This document shows, piece by piece, positions 28,069 to 38,687 of a stretch of 64,000 bases of DNA (within the stretch, counting starts at the first letter, position 1; each line of letters starts with the position of its first letter). The notes beneath the pieces were generated by a model that was not told the origin of the DNA, searched no databases, and saw only the letters and a program-made list of their open reading frames with translations. A program made the translations under genes and the position numbers. The DNA comes from Comamonas sp. BIGb0124. Its GTDB lineage: Bacteria > Pseudomonadota > Gammaproteobacteria > Burkholderiales > Burkholderiaceae_C. The stretch is from contig NZ_RJVF01000010.1 in the NCBI RefSeq assembly GCF_003752175.1, forward strand, positions 248,001 through 312,000, read 5' to 3'.

Positions 28069-29490
28069 TCAGGCGAACTGGCGGATGTCGACAAAGTGGC
28101 CGTGCACGGCCGCGGCGGCCGCCATGGCCGGGCTCACGAGGTGGGTGCGGCCGCCGGCGCCTTGCCGGCCTTCGAAGTTGCGGTTGCTGGTCGAGGCGCA
28201 GCGCTCGCCCGGTTCCAGACGGTCGGCGTTCATGGCCAGGCACATCGAGCAGCCGGGTTCACGCCATTCGAAACCGGCAGCCTTGAAGATGAGGTCGAGG
28301 CCTTCGCGCTCGGCCTGTTCCTTGACCAGGCCCGAGCCGGGCACGACCATCGCGAGCTTGACGTTCTTGGCCACGCGTTGGCCCAGTTTCTTGACCACGG
28401 CGGCGGCCTCGCGCATGTCCTCGATGCGGCTGTTGGTGCACGAACCGATGAACACCTTGTCGACGTGGATGTCGGCCAGCGGCTTGCCGGGCTGGAGGTT
28501 CATGTAGGTCAGCGCGCGCTCGATGGCGTTGCGCTTGTTGGGATCCTTTTCCTTGTCGGGATCGGGCACCACGGCATCGACGGCCAGCACCATCTCGGGC
28601 GAGGTGCCCCAGGTGACCTGCGGCAGGATCAGGGCGGCATCGAGCTCCACCACGGCGTCGAAGTGCGCATCGGCGTCGGTGTGCAGCGTTTTCCAGTAGG
28701 CCACGGCGTGATCCCACTCGAGGCCGCGCGGCGCCAGAGGACGGCCCTTCACGTAGTCGATGGTCTTCTGGTCGACCGCCACCAGGCCCGCGCGTGCACC
28801 GCCTTCGATGGCCATGTTGCAGACCGTCATGCGGCCTTCCATCGACAGCGCGCGTATGGCCGATCCGGCGAACTCGATGGTGTAGCCCGTGCCGCCGGCC
28901 GTGCCGATCTTGCCGATGATGGCCAGCACGATGTCCTTGGCGCCGCAGCCGCGCGGCAGCGTGCCCTCGACCTTGATCAGCATGTTCTTGGCCTTCTTGG
29001 CCAGCAGGGTCTGCGTGGCCATGACGTGCTCGACCTCGCTGGTGCCGATGCCGTGGGCCAGTGCGCCGAACGCGCCGTGCGTGGAGGTGTGAGAGTCACC
29101 GCAGACCACCGTCATGCCGGGCAGCGTGGCGCCGTTTTCCGGGCCGATGACATGCACGATGCCCTGGCGCTTGGACATGAACGGAAAGAACGCGGCCGCA
29201 CCCACCGAGGCGATGTTTTTGTCGAGCGTGGTGATCTGTTCCTTGGACACCGGATCGGTGATGCCGTCGTAGCCGTGCTCCCAGCCGGTGGTCGGCGTGT
29301 TGTGGTCGGCGGTGGCGACGATGGAGCTCACGCGCCAGACCTTGCGGCCGGTCTCGCGCAGGCCTTCGAAGGCCTGGGGGCTGGTGACCTCGTGCACCAG
29401 ATGCCGGTCGATGTAGAGCACGGCCGTGCCGTCTTCTTCGGTGTGGACGACGTGTTCGTCCCAGATCTTGTCGTAAAGCGTGCGTCCCAT
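28069..29490 (-). CDS. leuC: 3-Isopropylmalate dehydratase large subunit
   Basis: LeuC is the aconitase-family catalytic subunit that isomerises 2- to 3-isopropylmalate. The [4Fe-4S] ligands appear in [13 protein letters not shown] and [12 protein letters not shown]. The length of 473 residues is usual. AAGGA precedes the ATG. It follows a LysR gene by 48 bases in the same direction, so it is probably co-transcribed with or controlled by that regulator. Confidence 0.97.
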   Translation of the reverse strand: MGRTLYDKIWDEHVVHTEEDGTAVLYIDRHLVHEVTSPQAFEGLRETGRKVWRVSSIVATADHNTPTTGWEHGYDGITDPVSKEQITTLDKNIASVGAAAFFPFMSKRQGIVHVIGPENGATLPGMTVVCGDSHTSTHGAFGALAHGIGTSEVEHVMATQTLLAKKAKNMLIKVEGTLPRGCGAKDIVLAIIGKIGTAGGTGYTIEFAGSAIRALSMEGRMTVCNMAIEGGARAGLVAVDQKTIDYVKGRPLAPRGLEWDHAVAYWKTLHTDADAHFDAVVELDAALILPQVTWGTSPEMVLAVDAVVPDPDKEKDPNKRNAIERALTYMNLQPGKPLADIHVDKVFIGSCTNSRIEDMREAAAVVKKLGQRVAKNVKLAMVVPGSGLVKEQAEREGLDLIFKAAGFEWREPGCSMCLAMNADRLEPGERCASTSNRNFEGRQGAGGRTHLVSPAMAAAAAVHGHFVDIRQFA

Positions 29491-29538
29491 GGTGCGGTCC
29501 TTGTTGTGTGGGGTCGTGGGGAGAGAAAGGAGAAAGAA

Positions 29539-30582
29539 CTAGGCCTGCGGCAGCAGCGCCGCGCCGGCCGAAGGCGACGGTGCAGGCTGGCGTGAAGCCT
29601 GGGACGCGGCGGCTTTGCCGGCCGGCGGCGTGACGGTGTCGCTGGCCGGCAGGCGGTCGTGGTCGTGGCGTGCGGCGGCGCTCAGGTGATCGACCAGCAT
29701 GCGGGCCGGTGTGGGCAGGGTGCCGAAATCACGGGCCACCATACGCAGTTCGCGCGCGGCCCAGGCGTCGTTGAGGCGGATGGCGTGCAACTGTCCCACG
29801 CCCTGCATCAGCGCAAATGCGCGATCGGGCAGCAGGCCGATGCCCATGCCGTTGTCGATCATGCGGCACATCGCATCGAGCCCGGTGACCTGGATGCGGA
29901 GCTTGAGCGGCCGGCCTGCGCGAACGGCCGCCTGCTGCATGGCCAGGCTGATGCTGCTGCCCGCATGCAGGCCGATGATGTCGTGCTCGAGCACGTCGTG
30001 GAAGTCGATGTCGGTGCGCGATGCCAGCGCGTGCGAGGCCGGCACGATGAGCATCAGCCGGTCGTGCCCGTAGGGCAGGCTCTGCAGGCCGCCTGCGCTG
30101 CCGCCCGCATAGCAGATGCCGATGTCGGCAGCGCCTTCGGCCACCGCATGCAGCACGTCGGCGCTGAGGTGCTCTTCGAGGTCGATCTTGATGCCGTCGT
30201 GCCGGCGGATGAAGTCGCCGAGGTCTTCCGGCAGGAATTCGACGATGGCCGAGATGTTGGCGTGGACCCGCACGTGGCCCCGCACGCCGTCGGTGTACTC
30301 GTCGAGCTCGCTTTGCATCTTCTCGAGACCGAACAGCACGGTGCGTGCATGGTGCAGAAGGCTTTCGCCGGCGGGCGTCAAACGGACGCCGCGACTGTGG
30401 CGGTAGAGCAGGGTGGTGCCGGTGGCGGCTTCGAGGTCGCTCAGGCGCTTGCTGACCGCCGATGCGGCGATGAATTCACGCTCGGCGGCCCGCCCGATGC
30501 TGCCCAGCTCGCACACCGCGACGAACAGCTGCAGCGACATGAGGTCGATGCGGCGGACGAAACTGCGGTCGGACGATTTCAT
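29539..30582 (-). CDS. LysR family transcriptional regulator
   Basis: A 347-residue LysR-type regulator: the N-terminal helix-turn-helix (DLMSLQLFVAVCELGSIGRA, then FIAASAVSKRLSDLE) and a periplasmic-binding-like effector domain. A Pro/Ala-rich tail of about 50 residues extends past the usual end. It is upstream of leuCDB in the same direction and divergent from ohr. Either could be its target. The effector is not evident. A 22-bp palindrome stands 156 bp before its start. Confidence 0.92.
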   Translation of the reverse strand: MKSSDRSFVRRIDLMSLQLFVAVCELGSIGRAAEREFIAASAVSKRLSDLEAATGTTLLYRHSRGVRLTPAGESLLHHARTVLFGLEKMQSELDEYTDGVRGHVRVHANISAIVEFLPEDLGDFIRRHDGIKIDLEEHLSADVLHAVAEGAADIGICYAGGSAGGLQSLPYGHDRLMLIVPASHALASRTDIDFHDVLEHDIIGLHAGSSISLAMQQAAVRAGRPLKLRIQVTGLDAMCRMIDNGMGIGLLPDRAFALMQGVGQLHAIRLNDAWAARELRMVARDFGTLPTPARMLVDHLSAAARHDHDRLPASDTVTPPAGKAAASQASRQPAPSPSAGAALLPQA

Positions 30583-30737
30583 GGGGGCTTTACCTTGCCT
30601 GGAGGCGGTTGTTTTCTTGTTTTGAGATGGATGAAGGTATTTTGCCTGGTTAATAGTGCGCTTGCCATCGTGCCAGGAGATGTCTGGGATGCTGTTGTGT
30701 GACTTCGCGATTCGGTACAGCGATTCAGCCCGATCCA

Positions 30738-30759
30738 ATTGAATAGTGCACTATTCAAT
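30738..30759. promoter_or_regulatory. 22-bp perfect palindrome between LysR gene and ohr
   Basis: The half-site ATTGAATAGTG is repeated as its exact complement with no spacer. An additional half-site AATAGTGC recurs at 30652-30659, about 90 bp nearer the LysR gene. The flanks are AT-rich. A perfect dyad of this length is unlikely by chance and suggests an operator, possibly for the LysR protein or for a peroxide-sensing MarR-type regulator of ohr encoded elsewhere. Confidence 0.65.
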
Positions 30760-30826
30760 CGCTAACTATGTTAACATTTGTGTGTTTTGAAGAAGGTGCA
30801 TGTACCGCAGCCGAAAACACCCCACT

Positions 30827-30846
30827 AATATCCGACACCGGATATT
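30827..30846. promoter_or_regulatory. Second inverted repeat upstream of ohr
   Basis: AATATCCG and CGGATATT form 8-bp arms around ACAC, 134 bp before the ohr start. It differs from the 22-bp palindrome, so a second regulator or an RNA hairpin in a long 5' leader are both possible. Confidence 0.5.
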
Positions 30847-30980
30847 TGGATGCGCGATGCTCCGGTTGCTGCTCGGTTTTGGCCGGGCTCGCAATTCACT
30901 CTTTGACGCGGTCGGCTGCCGGAGGGGGTCGTCCTGTTGTCGCTTAGCTCTCATCTGTCCCTCTGATTAGGAAGATATCC

Positions 30981-31406
30981 ATGTCCATCGAAAAAGTTCT
31001 GTACGTTGCTCAAGCCACTGCCACCGGCGGTCGCGAAGGCCAGGCTCAAACCTCCGACAAGCGTCTGACGGTCACCCTGAGCACCCCCAAGGAACTGGGC
31101 GGCGCCGGCGGTGAAGGCACCAACCCCGAGCAACTGTTCGCTGCAGGCTATTCGGCTTGTTTCCTGGGCGCGCTGAAGTTCGTGGCCGGCCGCGAGAAGG
31201 TGGCGCTGTCGGCCGAGACCTCGGTCTCCGGCCAAGTCGGCATCGGTGCCATTCCCACCGGTTTCGGCATCGAAGTCGAACTGACCGTCTCCGTGCCCGG
31301 CGTGGACCGCGAAGTCGCACAGAAGCTGGTCGATGCGGCCCACATCGTGTGCCCGTACTCCAACGCCACCCGCGGCAACATCGACGTCACCATCAAGCTG
31401 GCCTGA
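30981..31406 (+). CDS. ohr: Organic hydroperoxide resistance protein Ohr
   Basis: Ohr is a thiol peroxidase that detoxifies organic hydroperoxides in the cytoplasm. At 141 residues it has the two redox cysteines at the usual places, Cys60 ([14 protein letters not shown]) and Cys124 ([13 protein letters not shown]), with Glu50 in GTNPEQ. AGGAAG lies upstream of the ATG. It is monocistronic, ended by a strong terminator, and no OhrR gene is present in the window. The upstream region carries two palindromes. Confidence 0.97.
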   Translation: MSIEKVLYVAQATATGGREGQAQTSDKRLTVTLSTPKELGGAGGEGTNPEQLFAAGYSACFLGALKFVAGREKVALSAETSVSGQVGIGAIPTGFGIEVELTVSVPGVDREVAQKLVDAAHIVCPYSNATRGNIDVTIKLA

Positions 31407-31523
31407 CGATGCGACGGCGTGTCGCGGGTCCGCCGAGACCGCGACGGCACGCCGAGGCATGAGCCGGCGGGGCACGGACTCTGTGTCCTGCCGCGCGTGA
31501 GCCGTTGCGCCCCTGCCTGCCCG

Positions 31524-31556
31524 ACGGCCTGCACTTCCTTGTGCAGGCCGTTTTTG
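31524..31556 (+). terminator. Rho-independent terminator of ohr
   Basis: An 11-bp perfect stem (ACGGCCTGCAC / GTGCAGGCCGT) with loop TTCCTT is followed by TTTTG, 117 bp beyond the ohr stop. Confidence 0.9.
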
Positions 31557-31774
31557 TTTGGGGCGAGGTGTCGGCACCTGCCTACAGGCTGCGGGCCGTG
31601 TTGCCGATAGGTGGAGAAGCGCCGCGAGGGCGATACTGAAATCGAGGGCTCACGTTTCACCGGTCAGGCTGTTCGATCAGGCCAAGGTGAACGCCCGGGT
31701 GGCGGCCACGCCGCCGTTCCTGTGCGTTCCTGGCTCGTGGCTGTCGTTGCTTGGCTGTTCATGCTGGAGACACC
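31557..31774. other. Non-coding remainder of the ohr to AsmA-gene gap
   Basis: The full gap is 368 bases. Apart from the ohr terminator I see no conserved gene, repeat or clear promoter; it presumably holds the promoter of the AsmA-family gene. Confidence 0.45.
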
Positions 31775-33913
31775 ATGGCACGACAGAAAAAAATACATCA
31801 GACACGCCGCTTCCGCTGGATTCTGTTCTTGGCCCTGGTGCTGGGACTGATCGCGTGGTCGTTCACCATCCCCTGGAAACTCAATGTGCTGCGCGGCACC
31901 ATCGAGCAGCGCGTGCAGGCTGCGACCGGACGCGCGCTGAAGATCGAAGGCGACATCTGGTGGCATTGGGGTTGGCACCGCGCCTGGTTCGAGGTCAATG
32001 GCCTGCGGTTTGCCAATCCCGACTGGACGGGGCGGCCCGACATGCTCACCGCCGAACAGGTTCAGGCCTGGATTTCATTGAGGCCGCTGCTGAGCCGGCG
32101 GGTCGACATCCCCGAGGTCCGTGTGCTCAAGCCCGACCTGTGGCTGGAGACGTCGAAGACCGACCAGCGCAACTGGTATCTCGATACCCAGCAGAGCGAC
32201 GGCGAATCGGCGGTGCAACTGGGCCGGGTGATGCTGGATCAGGGGCGTCTGCATTTTGTGCAGAAGCACCTGCAGACCGATGTGCAGGTCGACTTGCAGA
32301 CCTTGATGGTGCCCGTCAACGAGCTGAAGACGGCCGATGCAAAGTCGGCGGATGCGGCAGCGGCTGGCCAGAACGCCAAGCCGGTGGCGCCGTCGGCCGA
32401 AAAGACCGGTGAGGCCAGCGGGGCTCCAGCGCTGTCGCGTATCCGCGCCACGGCCAAGGGCACGTGGCATGGCCTGCCGCTCCAGGCGCAGGCCGAGGGC
32501 GACGATGTGCTCAAGCTGGCGGCCATGACCGAGCCCTATCGGCTGGATGTGTCGGCCACGGTGGGACGCACCCGGGTGTCGGCTGCCGGCACGCTGGCGC
32601 CTCTGGCCGGCCCGACCTCTGCCGATCTGCGGGTTTCGGTGCAAGGCCAGTCGTTGGGCGAGTGGTATCGCATCGTGGGCGTCGGCCTGCCCGACAGCCC
32701 GCCGTACCGCACGTCCGGCCGGGTGAGGCTGAACGACAAGATCTGGCGTTACGAAGAATTCAAGAGCCAGGTGGGCAGCAGCGATCTCGGCGGCAGCCTG
32801 GCCTACGAGCCCAGCGAAGTGCATGGACAGCGCCCCCTGATCCGGGGTCAATTGATTTCGCAGCGGCTCGACTTGAAGGACCTCGGCCCGGTCATCGGGC
32901 TCACCCCGACCCCTTCGACATCGACCCCGCCGCCGAGCAGCGAAAAGGAAAAACCCAAGACGGCGGGCGCGACGGGGCGCAGCGCGGGCAAGATCCTGCC
33001 GCAGCAGAAATTCAGCTCCGAGAAGTGGGACACGCTCGATGCCGACATCAAGTTCGAGGGCCGAGCCATTCGCAATGTGGGCGAGTGGCCGATCGACGAC
33101 CTCAACCTCCACGTCAAGCTCGACAACAAGCGGCTGACGCTGGATCCTTTCTCGCTGGGCGTGGCGGGCGGTGCGCTGTCGGGCAGTTTCTCCATCGATG
33201 GCCGCGAGACCCGCATGCCAGCGGCCGCACGCATCAACATCCGCCGCATGCAGCTTGCCCGTCTGCTGCCGCAGGTGCGCGACACCGACAAGGCGGCACT
33301 GGGGTCGGTCAATGGCCGCATTGCGCTCGATGGCCGGGGCGAGTCGTTTGCCGAGATGCTCGGCACGGCCAACGGCGAAGTCCAACTGGCCATGGGGCGC
33401 GGGTCGGTCAGCAATCTGTTGCTCGAAGTGGTGGGGCTGGACATCTCGCAGTCGCTGGGCCTGCTGGTGCGGGGCGATCGCAATGTCGAGATCCAGTGCG
33501 CCCTGATCGATACCGGCTGGAAAGACGGGTTGTTGAGCACCCGCGCGGCGGTCTTCGATACCAAGGACACGGTGATCCAGGTGACCGGCGGGGCCAACTT
33601 CAAGCAGGAAAGCCTGGATCTGGCGATCAAGCCGGTGGCCAAGGATCCCAGCCTGCTGTCGCTGCGGGTGCCGTTCTACGTGAAAGGCAGCTTCAGCGAT
33701 CCCAGCATCTCGCCGGACAAGGGCCGCCTGCTGCTGCGCGGCGGCGGCGCCATCCTGCTGGGGCTGATCAACCCGCTGGCGGCGATCATCCCCCTGATCG
33801 AGACCGGACCGGGGCAGGACAGCGATTGCGGCGCGCTGCTCAAGCGGGTGCGCAGCGACGGCGTGCCGGTCAGCGATCGGAAGCCGGCGGCAGGCCAGGG
33901 CACGGGCCGCTGA
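31775..33913 (+). CDS. AsmA family protein
   Basis: A 712-residue protein with one N-terminal membrane helix (ILFLALVLGLIAWSFTIPW, about residues 15-33) and a long periplasmic beta-rich body. AsmA features are the N-terminal LNVLRGTIEQRVQAATGRALKIEGD and the C-terminal repeats around LNLHVKLDNKRLTLDPFSLG and MLGTANGEVQLAMGRGS. AsmA-like proteins are thought to form channels or bridges for lipid transport and outer-membrane homeostasis. GGAG precedes the chosen ATG. A Pro/Ser/Lys-rich linker is present near residue 385. It is convergent with ureG and has no operon partner. Confidence 0.9.
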   Translation: MARQKKIHQTRRFRWILFLALVLGLIAWSFTIPWKLNVLRGTIEQRVQAATGRALKIEGDIWWHWGWHRAWFEVNGLRFANPDWTGRPDMLTAEQVQAWISLRPLLSRRVDIPEVRVLKPDLWLETSKTDQRNWYLDTQQSDGESAVQLGRVMLDQGRLHFVQKHLQTDVQVDLQTLMVPVNELKTADAKSADAAAAGQNAKPVAPSAEKTGEASGAPALSRIRATAKGTWHGLPLQAQAEGDDVLKLAAMTEPYRLDVSATVGRTRVSAAGTLAPLAGPTSADLRVSVQGQSLGEWYRIVGVGLPDSPPYRTSGRVRLNDKIWRYEEFKSQVGSSDLGGSLAYEPSEVHGQRPLIRGQLISQRLDLKDLGPVIGLTPTPSTSTPPPSSEKEKPKTAGATGRSAGKILPQQKFSSEKWDTLDADIKFEGRAIRNVGEWPIDDLNLHVKLDNKRLTLDPFSLGVAGGALSGSFSIDGRETRMPAAARINIRRMQLARLLPQVRDTDKAALGSVNGRIALDGRGESFAEMLGTANGEVQLAMGRGSVSNLLLEVVGLDISQSLGLLVRGDRNVEIQCALIDTGWKDGLLSTRAAVFDTKDTVIQVTGGANFKQESLDLAIKPVAKDPSLLSLRVPFYVKGSFSDPSISPDKGRLLLRGGGAILLGLINPLAAIIPLIETGPGQDSDCGALLKRVRSDGVPVSDRKPAAGQGTGR

Positions 33914-33970
33914 CGCGCAGGCCGGGTCCTTCTTCGCCGCGATGCCGGCTGGATGCCGGCCTGGGTCGCC

Positions 33971-34623
<653 letters not shown>

Positions 34624-34627
<4 letters not shown>

Positions 34628-35412
34628 GATCGGAAGAGTCGTGAGTACTGGTTTTCATGCTGCGCCGAGAGAATCGCGAGCATGGGTGAAAAGGATTGGC
34701 GGCTGTCGTCGTCCACGCGCAGGGCCTGGGCCACGGTGCGCGGCATGTCGGCCGCCAGAGCGGCCAGGATGCGCTGGCCGGCACTCTGGCCCAGCGGCAC
34801 GGCCTTGACGGCTGCGGCCACCATGTTCTCGGCCCAGCCGAAAAGATAGGACAGGCCGACATCGCCCGGGCTGGCGGCGGTGCGCGCCGCAGCGAACGCA
34901 TAGGCAATGGGATAGGTCGCATCGAGGCCCTGGAAGGCCTGCACCGTGTCGGCGTGGTGCAGCTTGAGCCACTCGACGAACGATCGGCCCATCTGCTCGC
35001 TCTGCAGGCGCAACTCGCTGGTTTCACGGGTCTGCTGCACCCAGGCATTGAGCGCGTGGACACGGGCCGTGTCCCGGTTGCGCCAGGCCGACAGGGCCTG
35101 CAGCATGACGGGCAGGTCGCTGCGTGCCACGCTGAGCTGCATCTGCCCGGCGATCCAGTCCTTGGCGGTCGATTCGCCGTTGACGCCGGCCCACTCGACG
35201 GCGGCCTCCAGCCCCTCGGAATACGAGAATCCGCCGATGGGCAGGGCCGGCGAGGCCAGCCAGATCAGTTGCAGCAGGCTGTGGGCATCGCGGCCGGCTG
35301 GGGTGTCGATCCCGTTGGCTGCCGACGCGGCAACGGACAGGGCCGAAGCGGACGGCGCTGCGGATGTGCCGCCGATCGCGCTGCCGGCGGCGCTGTCAGT
35401 GGCGATGGCCAT
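34624..35412 (-). CDS. ureF: Urease accessory protein UreF
   Basis: UreF bridges UreD and UreG in the nickel-insertion complex. The all-helical domain begins [28 protein letters not shown] and includes DLPVMLQAL and [22 protein letters not shown]. The start is uncertain: ATG 35412 gives 262 residues and ATG 35430 gives 268. Both overlap the end of ureE in another frame, and neither has an evident ribosome binding site, so translation is probably coupled to ureE. Confidence 0.93.
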
Positions 35413-36055
35413 GGTCGTGCCGGTGGTCATGGGGGTGATCGGCGTCGTGATCGTGTTTGCAGTGCTCGTCGTGGACATGCGGCGCGGCGTCCTGCGGGTG
35501 CCCGTGGTCATGAGCGTGGTCATGGCCGTGACCGTGCCCATGTTCATGTTCATGTTCATGCGCGTGCGAATGGCCATGGCCATGGCCGCCATGAGACGAA
35601 TAGGCTCCGCCCTCCGGCTCGAAAGCCTCGGTGGATGACCGCACGATGAGGTGCATGGCACGCAGCATGTCGGCCAGCACGTGGTCGGGCTCGATCTTCA
35701 GGTGAGTGGGTGTCAGCTCGATCTGCACATGGCGGTTGCCGAGGTGATAGGCCGCACGCACCAGGTCGAAGGGTGTGCCGTGGCTGCTGCAGGGCGTGAT
35801 CACCAGCACGGGCTGGGGGGCCGCGGCGACGCGGATCAGCGAGCCGTCTTCGGCCACCAGGACGTCGCCTCCGCGTACGGCGGTGCCGCGCGGCAGGAAG
35901 ATGCCCAGGGCCCGGCCCAGGGAGTCGGTCGCATCGAAACGGCTTTTCTGGCGCACATCCCAGTCGAGTTCGACCGTGGCGGCACGCTTGAGCAGGACGG
36001 GAGCCAGGCCGTGGCCCTGGGGCAGGAGTTTGTTGACTTTGATCAGTTGGGTCAT
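35396..36055 (-). CDS. ureE: Urease accessory nickel metallochaperone UreE
   Basis: UreE delivers Ni2+ to the urease maturation complex. The N-terminal peptide-binding domain ([49 protein letters not shown]) and the metal-binding domain are intact. From about residue 160 the C-terminus is an exceptionally histidine-rich tail (over 25 His), longer than in many orthologues, likely a nickel store. The DNA for the tail contains a tandem hexamer (CATGTT repeated) near 35539-35560. It heads the E-F-G part of the cluster, 117 bp from the divergent LprI-like gene. Confidence 0.96.
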   Translation of the reverse strand: MTQLIKVNKLLPQGHGLAPVLLKRAATVELDWDVRQKSRFDATDSLGRALGIFLPRGTAVRGGDVLVAEDGSLIRVAAAPQPVLVITPCSSHGTPFDLVRAAYHLGNRHVQIELTPTHLKIEPDHVLADMLRAMHLIVRSSTEAFEPEGGAYSSHGGHGHGHSHAHEHEHEHGHGHGHDHAHDHGHPQDAAPHVHDEHCKHDHDADHPHDHRHDHGHRH

Positions 36056-36172
36056 GGCGTGATGCAAGGGCGGGGCAACGGGATGCAGGCCCGTGACCGG
36101 GCCATCCGCTACGATACAGCGATCGGGGCTGCCGTGCCTGGCAGGCCGGTCTGTGAACAGGAGAGTTTATCC

Positions 36173-36637
36173 ATGGCTTTAGGGTCAGCTTGTCGTCGCG
36201 CCCTGCGCTGGGGTGCCGGGGTGGGGGTGCTGTGCCTGGCGGGGCTGCCGCTGCTGCCGGCCAACGCGCAGGCTCCGGCTCGTGCAGCCGCGACGGCGTG
36301 TGCCGATGCGGCAACGCAGTCCGCGCTCAATCGCTGCGCCGCGGACGCGCACCGTGCGGCCGACCAGGAACTCAACCGCCTCTACCAGGACATGCGCGCG
36401 CGTCTCAAGGGCCAGTCGAGTGCCTTGATGCGCCTGTCGCGCACCCAGAAGTCCTGGCTGGTGTTCCGGGACGCCGAATGCGGTTTTGCCGCATCCGGCG
36501 TGGCCGGCGGCAGTGCCGAGCCCATGGTCACCGCGCAATGCCTGGCACGGCTCACGCAGTCGCGCAATGCCGACTTCAAGGCCTACCTGGCCTGCCCGGA
36601 GGGCGACCTGAGCTGCCCCTTGCCGCCCGCGCGCTGA
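36173..36637 (+). CDS. LprI-like DUF1311 secreted protein
   Basis: A 154-residue exported protein with a signal peptide (LCLAGLPLLPANAQA) and a mature domain of the DUF1311 / lysozyme-inhibitor LprI type: CADAATQSALNRCAADAHRAADQELNRLY, and WLVFRDAECGF, with paired cysteines. AGGAG stands upstream of the ATG. It lies on the plus strand between ureE and ureC, interrupting an otherwise minus-strand urease cluster. A transcript across ureC-ureE would run antisense through it. Function is unknown beyond the family name. Confidence 0.88.
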   Translation: MALGSACRRALRWGAGVGVLCLAGLPLLPANAQAPARAAATACADAATQSALNRCAADAHRAADQELNRLYQDMRARLKGQSSALMRLSRTQKSWLVFRDAECGFAASGVAGGSAEPMVTAQCLARLTQSRNADFKAYLACPEGDLSCPLPPAR

Positions 36638-36651
36638 CATGCCCGTGCTTC

Positions 36652-38370
36652 CTAGAAGAGGAAGTAGCGCTGTGCCAGCGGCAGCACGGTCGCCGGCTCG
36701 CAGGTGAGCAGTATGCCGTCGGCCCGCACGGCATAGGTCTGCGGATCGACTTCCATCTTGGGCACGTAGCCGTTGTGGATGAGATCCTGTTTGCGCACCT
36801 GCCGGATGCCGCGAACGGCGCTGAGCGTCTTCGACAGTCCGTAGCGCTCGCCGACGCCCGCCGCCAGGCCGGCTTGCGAGACGAAGGTGAGCGAGCCCCG
36901 CGCCAGTGCGCCGCCATAGCTGCCGAACATCGGGCGGTAGTGCACGGGCTGCGGCGTGGGAATCGAGGCGTTCGGGTCGCCCATCGCCGCCATGGCGATG
37001 CAGCCGCCCTTGACGATCATGGCCGGCTTGACGCCGAAGAAGGCCGGTTTCCAGATCACGATGTCGGCCCATTTGCCCACTTCGAGACTGCCGATCTCGT
37101 GGCTCATGCCATGCGCGATCGCCGGGTTGATGGTGTATTTGGCGACGTATCGCTTGACGCGGAAGTTGTCGTTGCGCGCGCTGTCTTCGGGCAAGGTGCC
37201 GCGCTGGGCCTTCATCTTGTGCGCCGTCTGCCAGGTGCGCAGGATGACTTCGCCGACCCGCCCCATGGCCTGGCTGTCGCTGCTCATCATGCTGATGGCG
37301 CCGAGGTCGTGCAGGATGTCTTCGGCGGCGATGGTCTCTTTGCGGATGCGGCTTTCGGCGAAGGCCAGGTCCTCGGCGATGCCGGCATCGAGGTGGTGGC
37401 AGACCATCAGCATGTCGACGTGTTCGTCGAGCGTGTTGACGGTGTAGGGCATGGTGGGATTGGTCGACGACGGCAGGAAGTTGGACTCGCCCACCACGCG
37501 CAGGATGTCCGGGGCATGACCGCCGCCCGCGCCTTCGGTGTGGAAGGCGCACAGCACGCGGCCCTTGGTCGCCGCCATGGTGTCTTCGACGAAGCCCGAT
37601 TCGTTGAGGGTGTCGGAGTGGATGGCGACCTGGGTGTCGGTGAGGTCGGCCACATCCAGGCAGTTGCTGATGGCCGCGGGCGTGGTGCCCCAGTCCTCGT
37701 GCAGCTTGAGTCCGACGACGCCGGCCTCTATCTGCTCGTGCAGCGCCTCGGGCTGGCTGGCATTGCCTTTGCCCAGAAAACCCAGGTTCATGGGAAAAGC
37801 GTCGGCGGCCTGCATCATGCGCTCGATGTGCCAGGGGCCGGGCGTGCAGGTGGTGGCCAGCGTGCCGGTGGCCGGGCCGGTGCCGCCGCCCAGCATGGTG
37901 GTCACGCCCGAGGCCAGTGCCTCCTCGATCTGCTGCGGGCAGATGAAGTGGATGTGGCTGTCGATGCCGCCGGCCGTGACGATGTTGCCTTCGCAACTGA
38001 TGATTTCGGTGCCGGGCCCGATGACGATGTCGACGCCGGGCTGGGTGTCGGGGTTGCCGGCCTTGCCGATGGCGGCGATGCGGCCGTCCTTCAGGCCGAT
38101 GTCGGCCTTGACGATGCCCCAGTGGTCGAGGATGAGGGCGTTGGTCAGCACGGTGTCCATGGCGCCCGCGGCACGGGTGCGCTGGCTTTGGGCCATGCCG
38201 TCACGGATGGTCTTGCCGCCGCCGAATTTCACTTCCTCGCCGTAGCTGCCGGCGGCCAGCGTGTAGTCCTTCTCGACTTCGACGATGAGGCCGGTGTCGG
38301 CCAGGCGAACGCGGTCGCCGGTGGTCGGGCCGAAGATTTCCGCGTAGGCGCGTCGTCCCATGGTCGCCAT
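36652..38370 (-). CDS. ureC: Urease subunit alpha
   Basis: UreC is the catalytic subunit that hydrolyses urea to ammonia and carbamate at a dinickel site. Ligands are visible: His139 and His141 ([14 protein letters not shown]), the carbamylated Lys222 ([14 protein letters not shown]) and the flap Cys-His in [17 protein letters not shown]. The length of 572 residues is standard. The start shares one base with the ureB stop (TGATG). A 598-bp gap containing the opposite-strand LprI-like gene separates it from ureE. Confidence 0.99.
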   Translation of the reverse strand: MATMGRRAYAEIFGPTTGDRVRLADTGLIVEVEKDYTLAAGSYGEEVKFGGGKTIRDGMAQSQRTRAAGAMDTVLTNALILDHWGIVKADIGLKDGRIAAIGKAGNPDTQPGVDIVIGPGTEIISCEGNIVTAGGIDSHIHFICPQQIEEALASGVTTMLGGGTGPATGTLATTCTPGPWHIERMMQAADAFPMNLGFLGKGNASQPEALHEQIEAGVVGLKLHEDWGTTPAAISNCLDVADLTDTQVAIHSDTLNESGFVEDTMAATKGRVLCAFHTEGAGGGHAPDILRVVGESNFLPSSTNPTMPYTVNTLDEHVDMLMVCHHLDAGIAEDLAFAESRIRKETIAAEDILHDLGAISMMSSDSQAMGRVGEVILRTWQTAHKMKAQRGTLPEDSARNDNFRVKRYVAKYTINPAIAHGMSHEIGSLEVGKWADIVIWKPAFFGVKPAMIVKGGCIAMAAMGDPNASIPTPQPVHYRPMFGSYGGALARGSLTFVSQAGLAAGVGERYGLSKTLSAVRGIRQVRKQDLIHNGYVPKMEVDPQTYAVRADGILLTCEPATVLPLAQRYFLF

Positions 38371-38675
38371 CAGAGTGCTCCTTGGATCTGGCCACGAAAG
38401 CCGTGCACGACCCGGGCACCGCCCAGGTCGACGAGTTCGACGGTGCGCTGCTGGCCGGGCTCGAAACGCACGGCGGTGCCCGAGGCGATGTTCAGGCGCA
38501 TGCCGCGCGCGGCGCCGCGGTCGAAATCCAGCGCCGCATTGGTTTCGGCGAAGTGGTAGTGCGAGCCGACCTGGATGGGGCGGTCGGATGCGTTGCGGAC
38601 GATCAGCGTGATGCTGCGTCGGCCGGTGTTGAGGGCGTGGTCGGGCCCGTCGACGAAGATTTCTCCTGGAATCAT
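38370..38675 (-). CDS. ureB: Urease subunit beta
   Basis: UreB is the non-catalytic beta subunit. The 101-residue product begins [16 protein letters not shown] and contains [18 protein letters not shown], both diagnostic. It is unfused, as usual outside Helicobacter and eukaryotes, and directly overlaps ureC. Confidence 0.98.
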   Translation of the reverse strand: MIPGEIFVDGPDHALNTGRRSITLIVRNASDRPIQVGSHYHFAETNAALDFDRGAARGMRLNIASGTAVRFEPGQQRTVELVDLGGARVVHGFRGQIQGAL

Positions 38676-38687
38676 GGCGGTGTGTCC

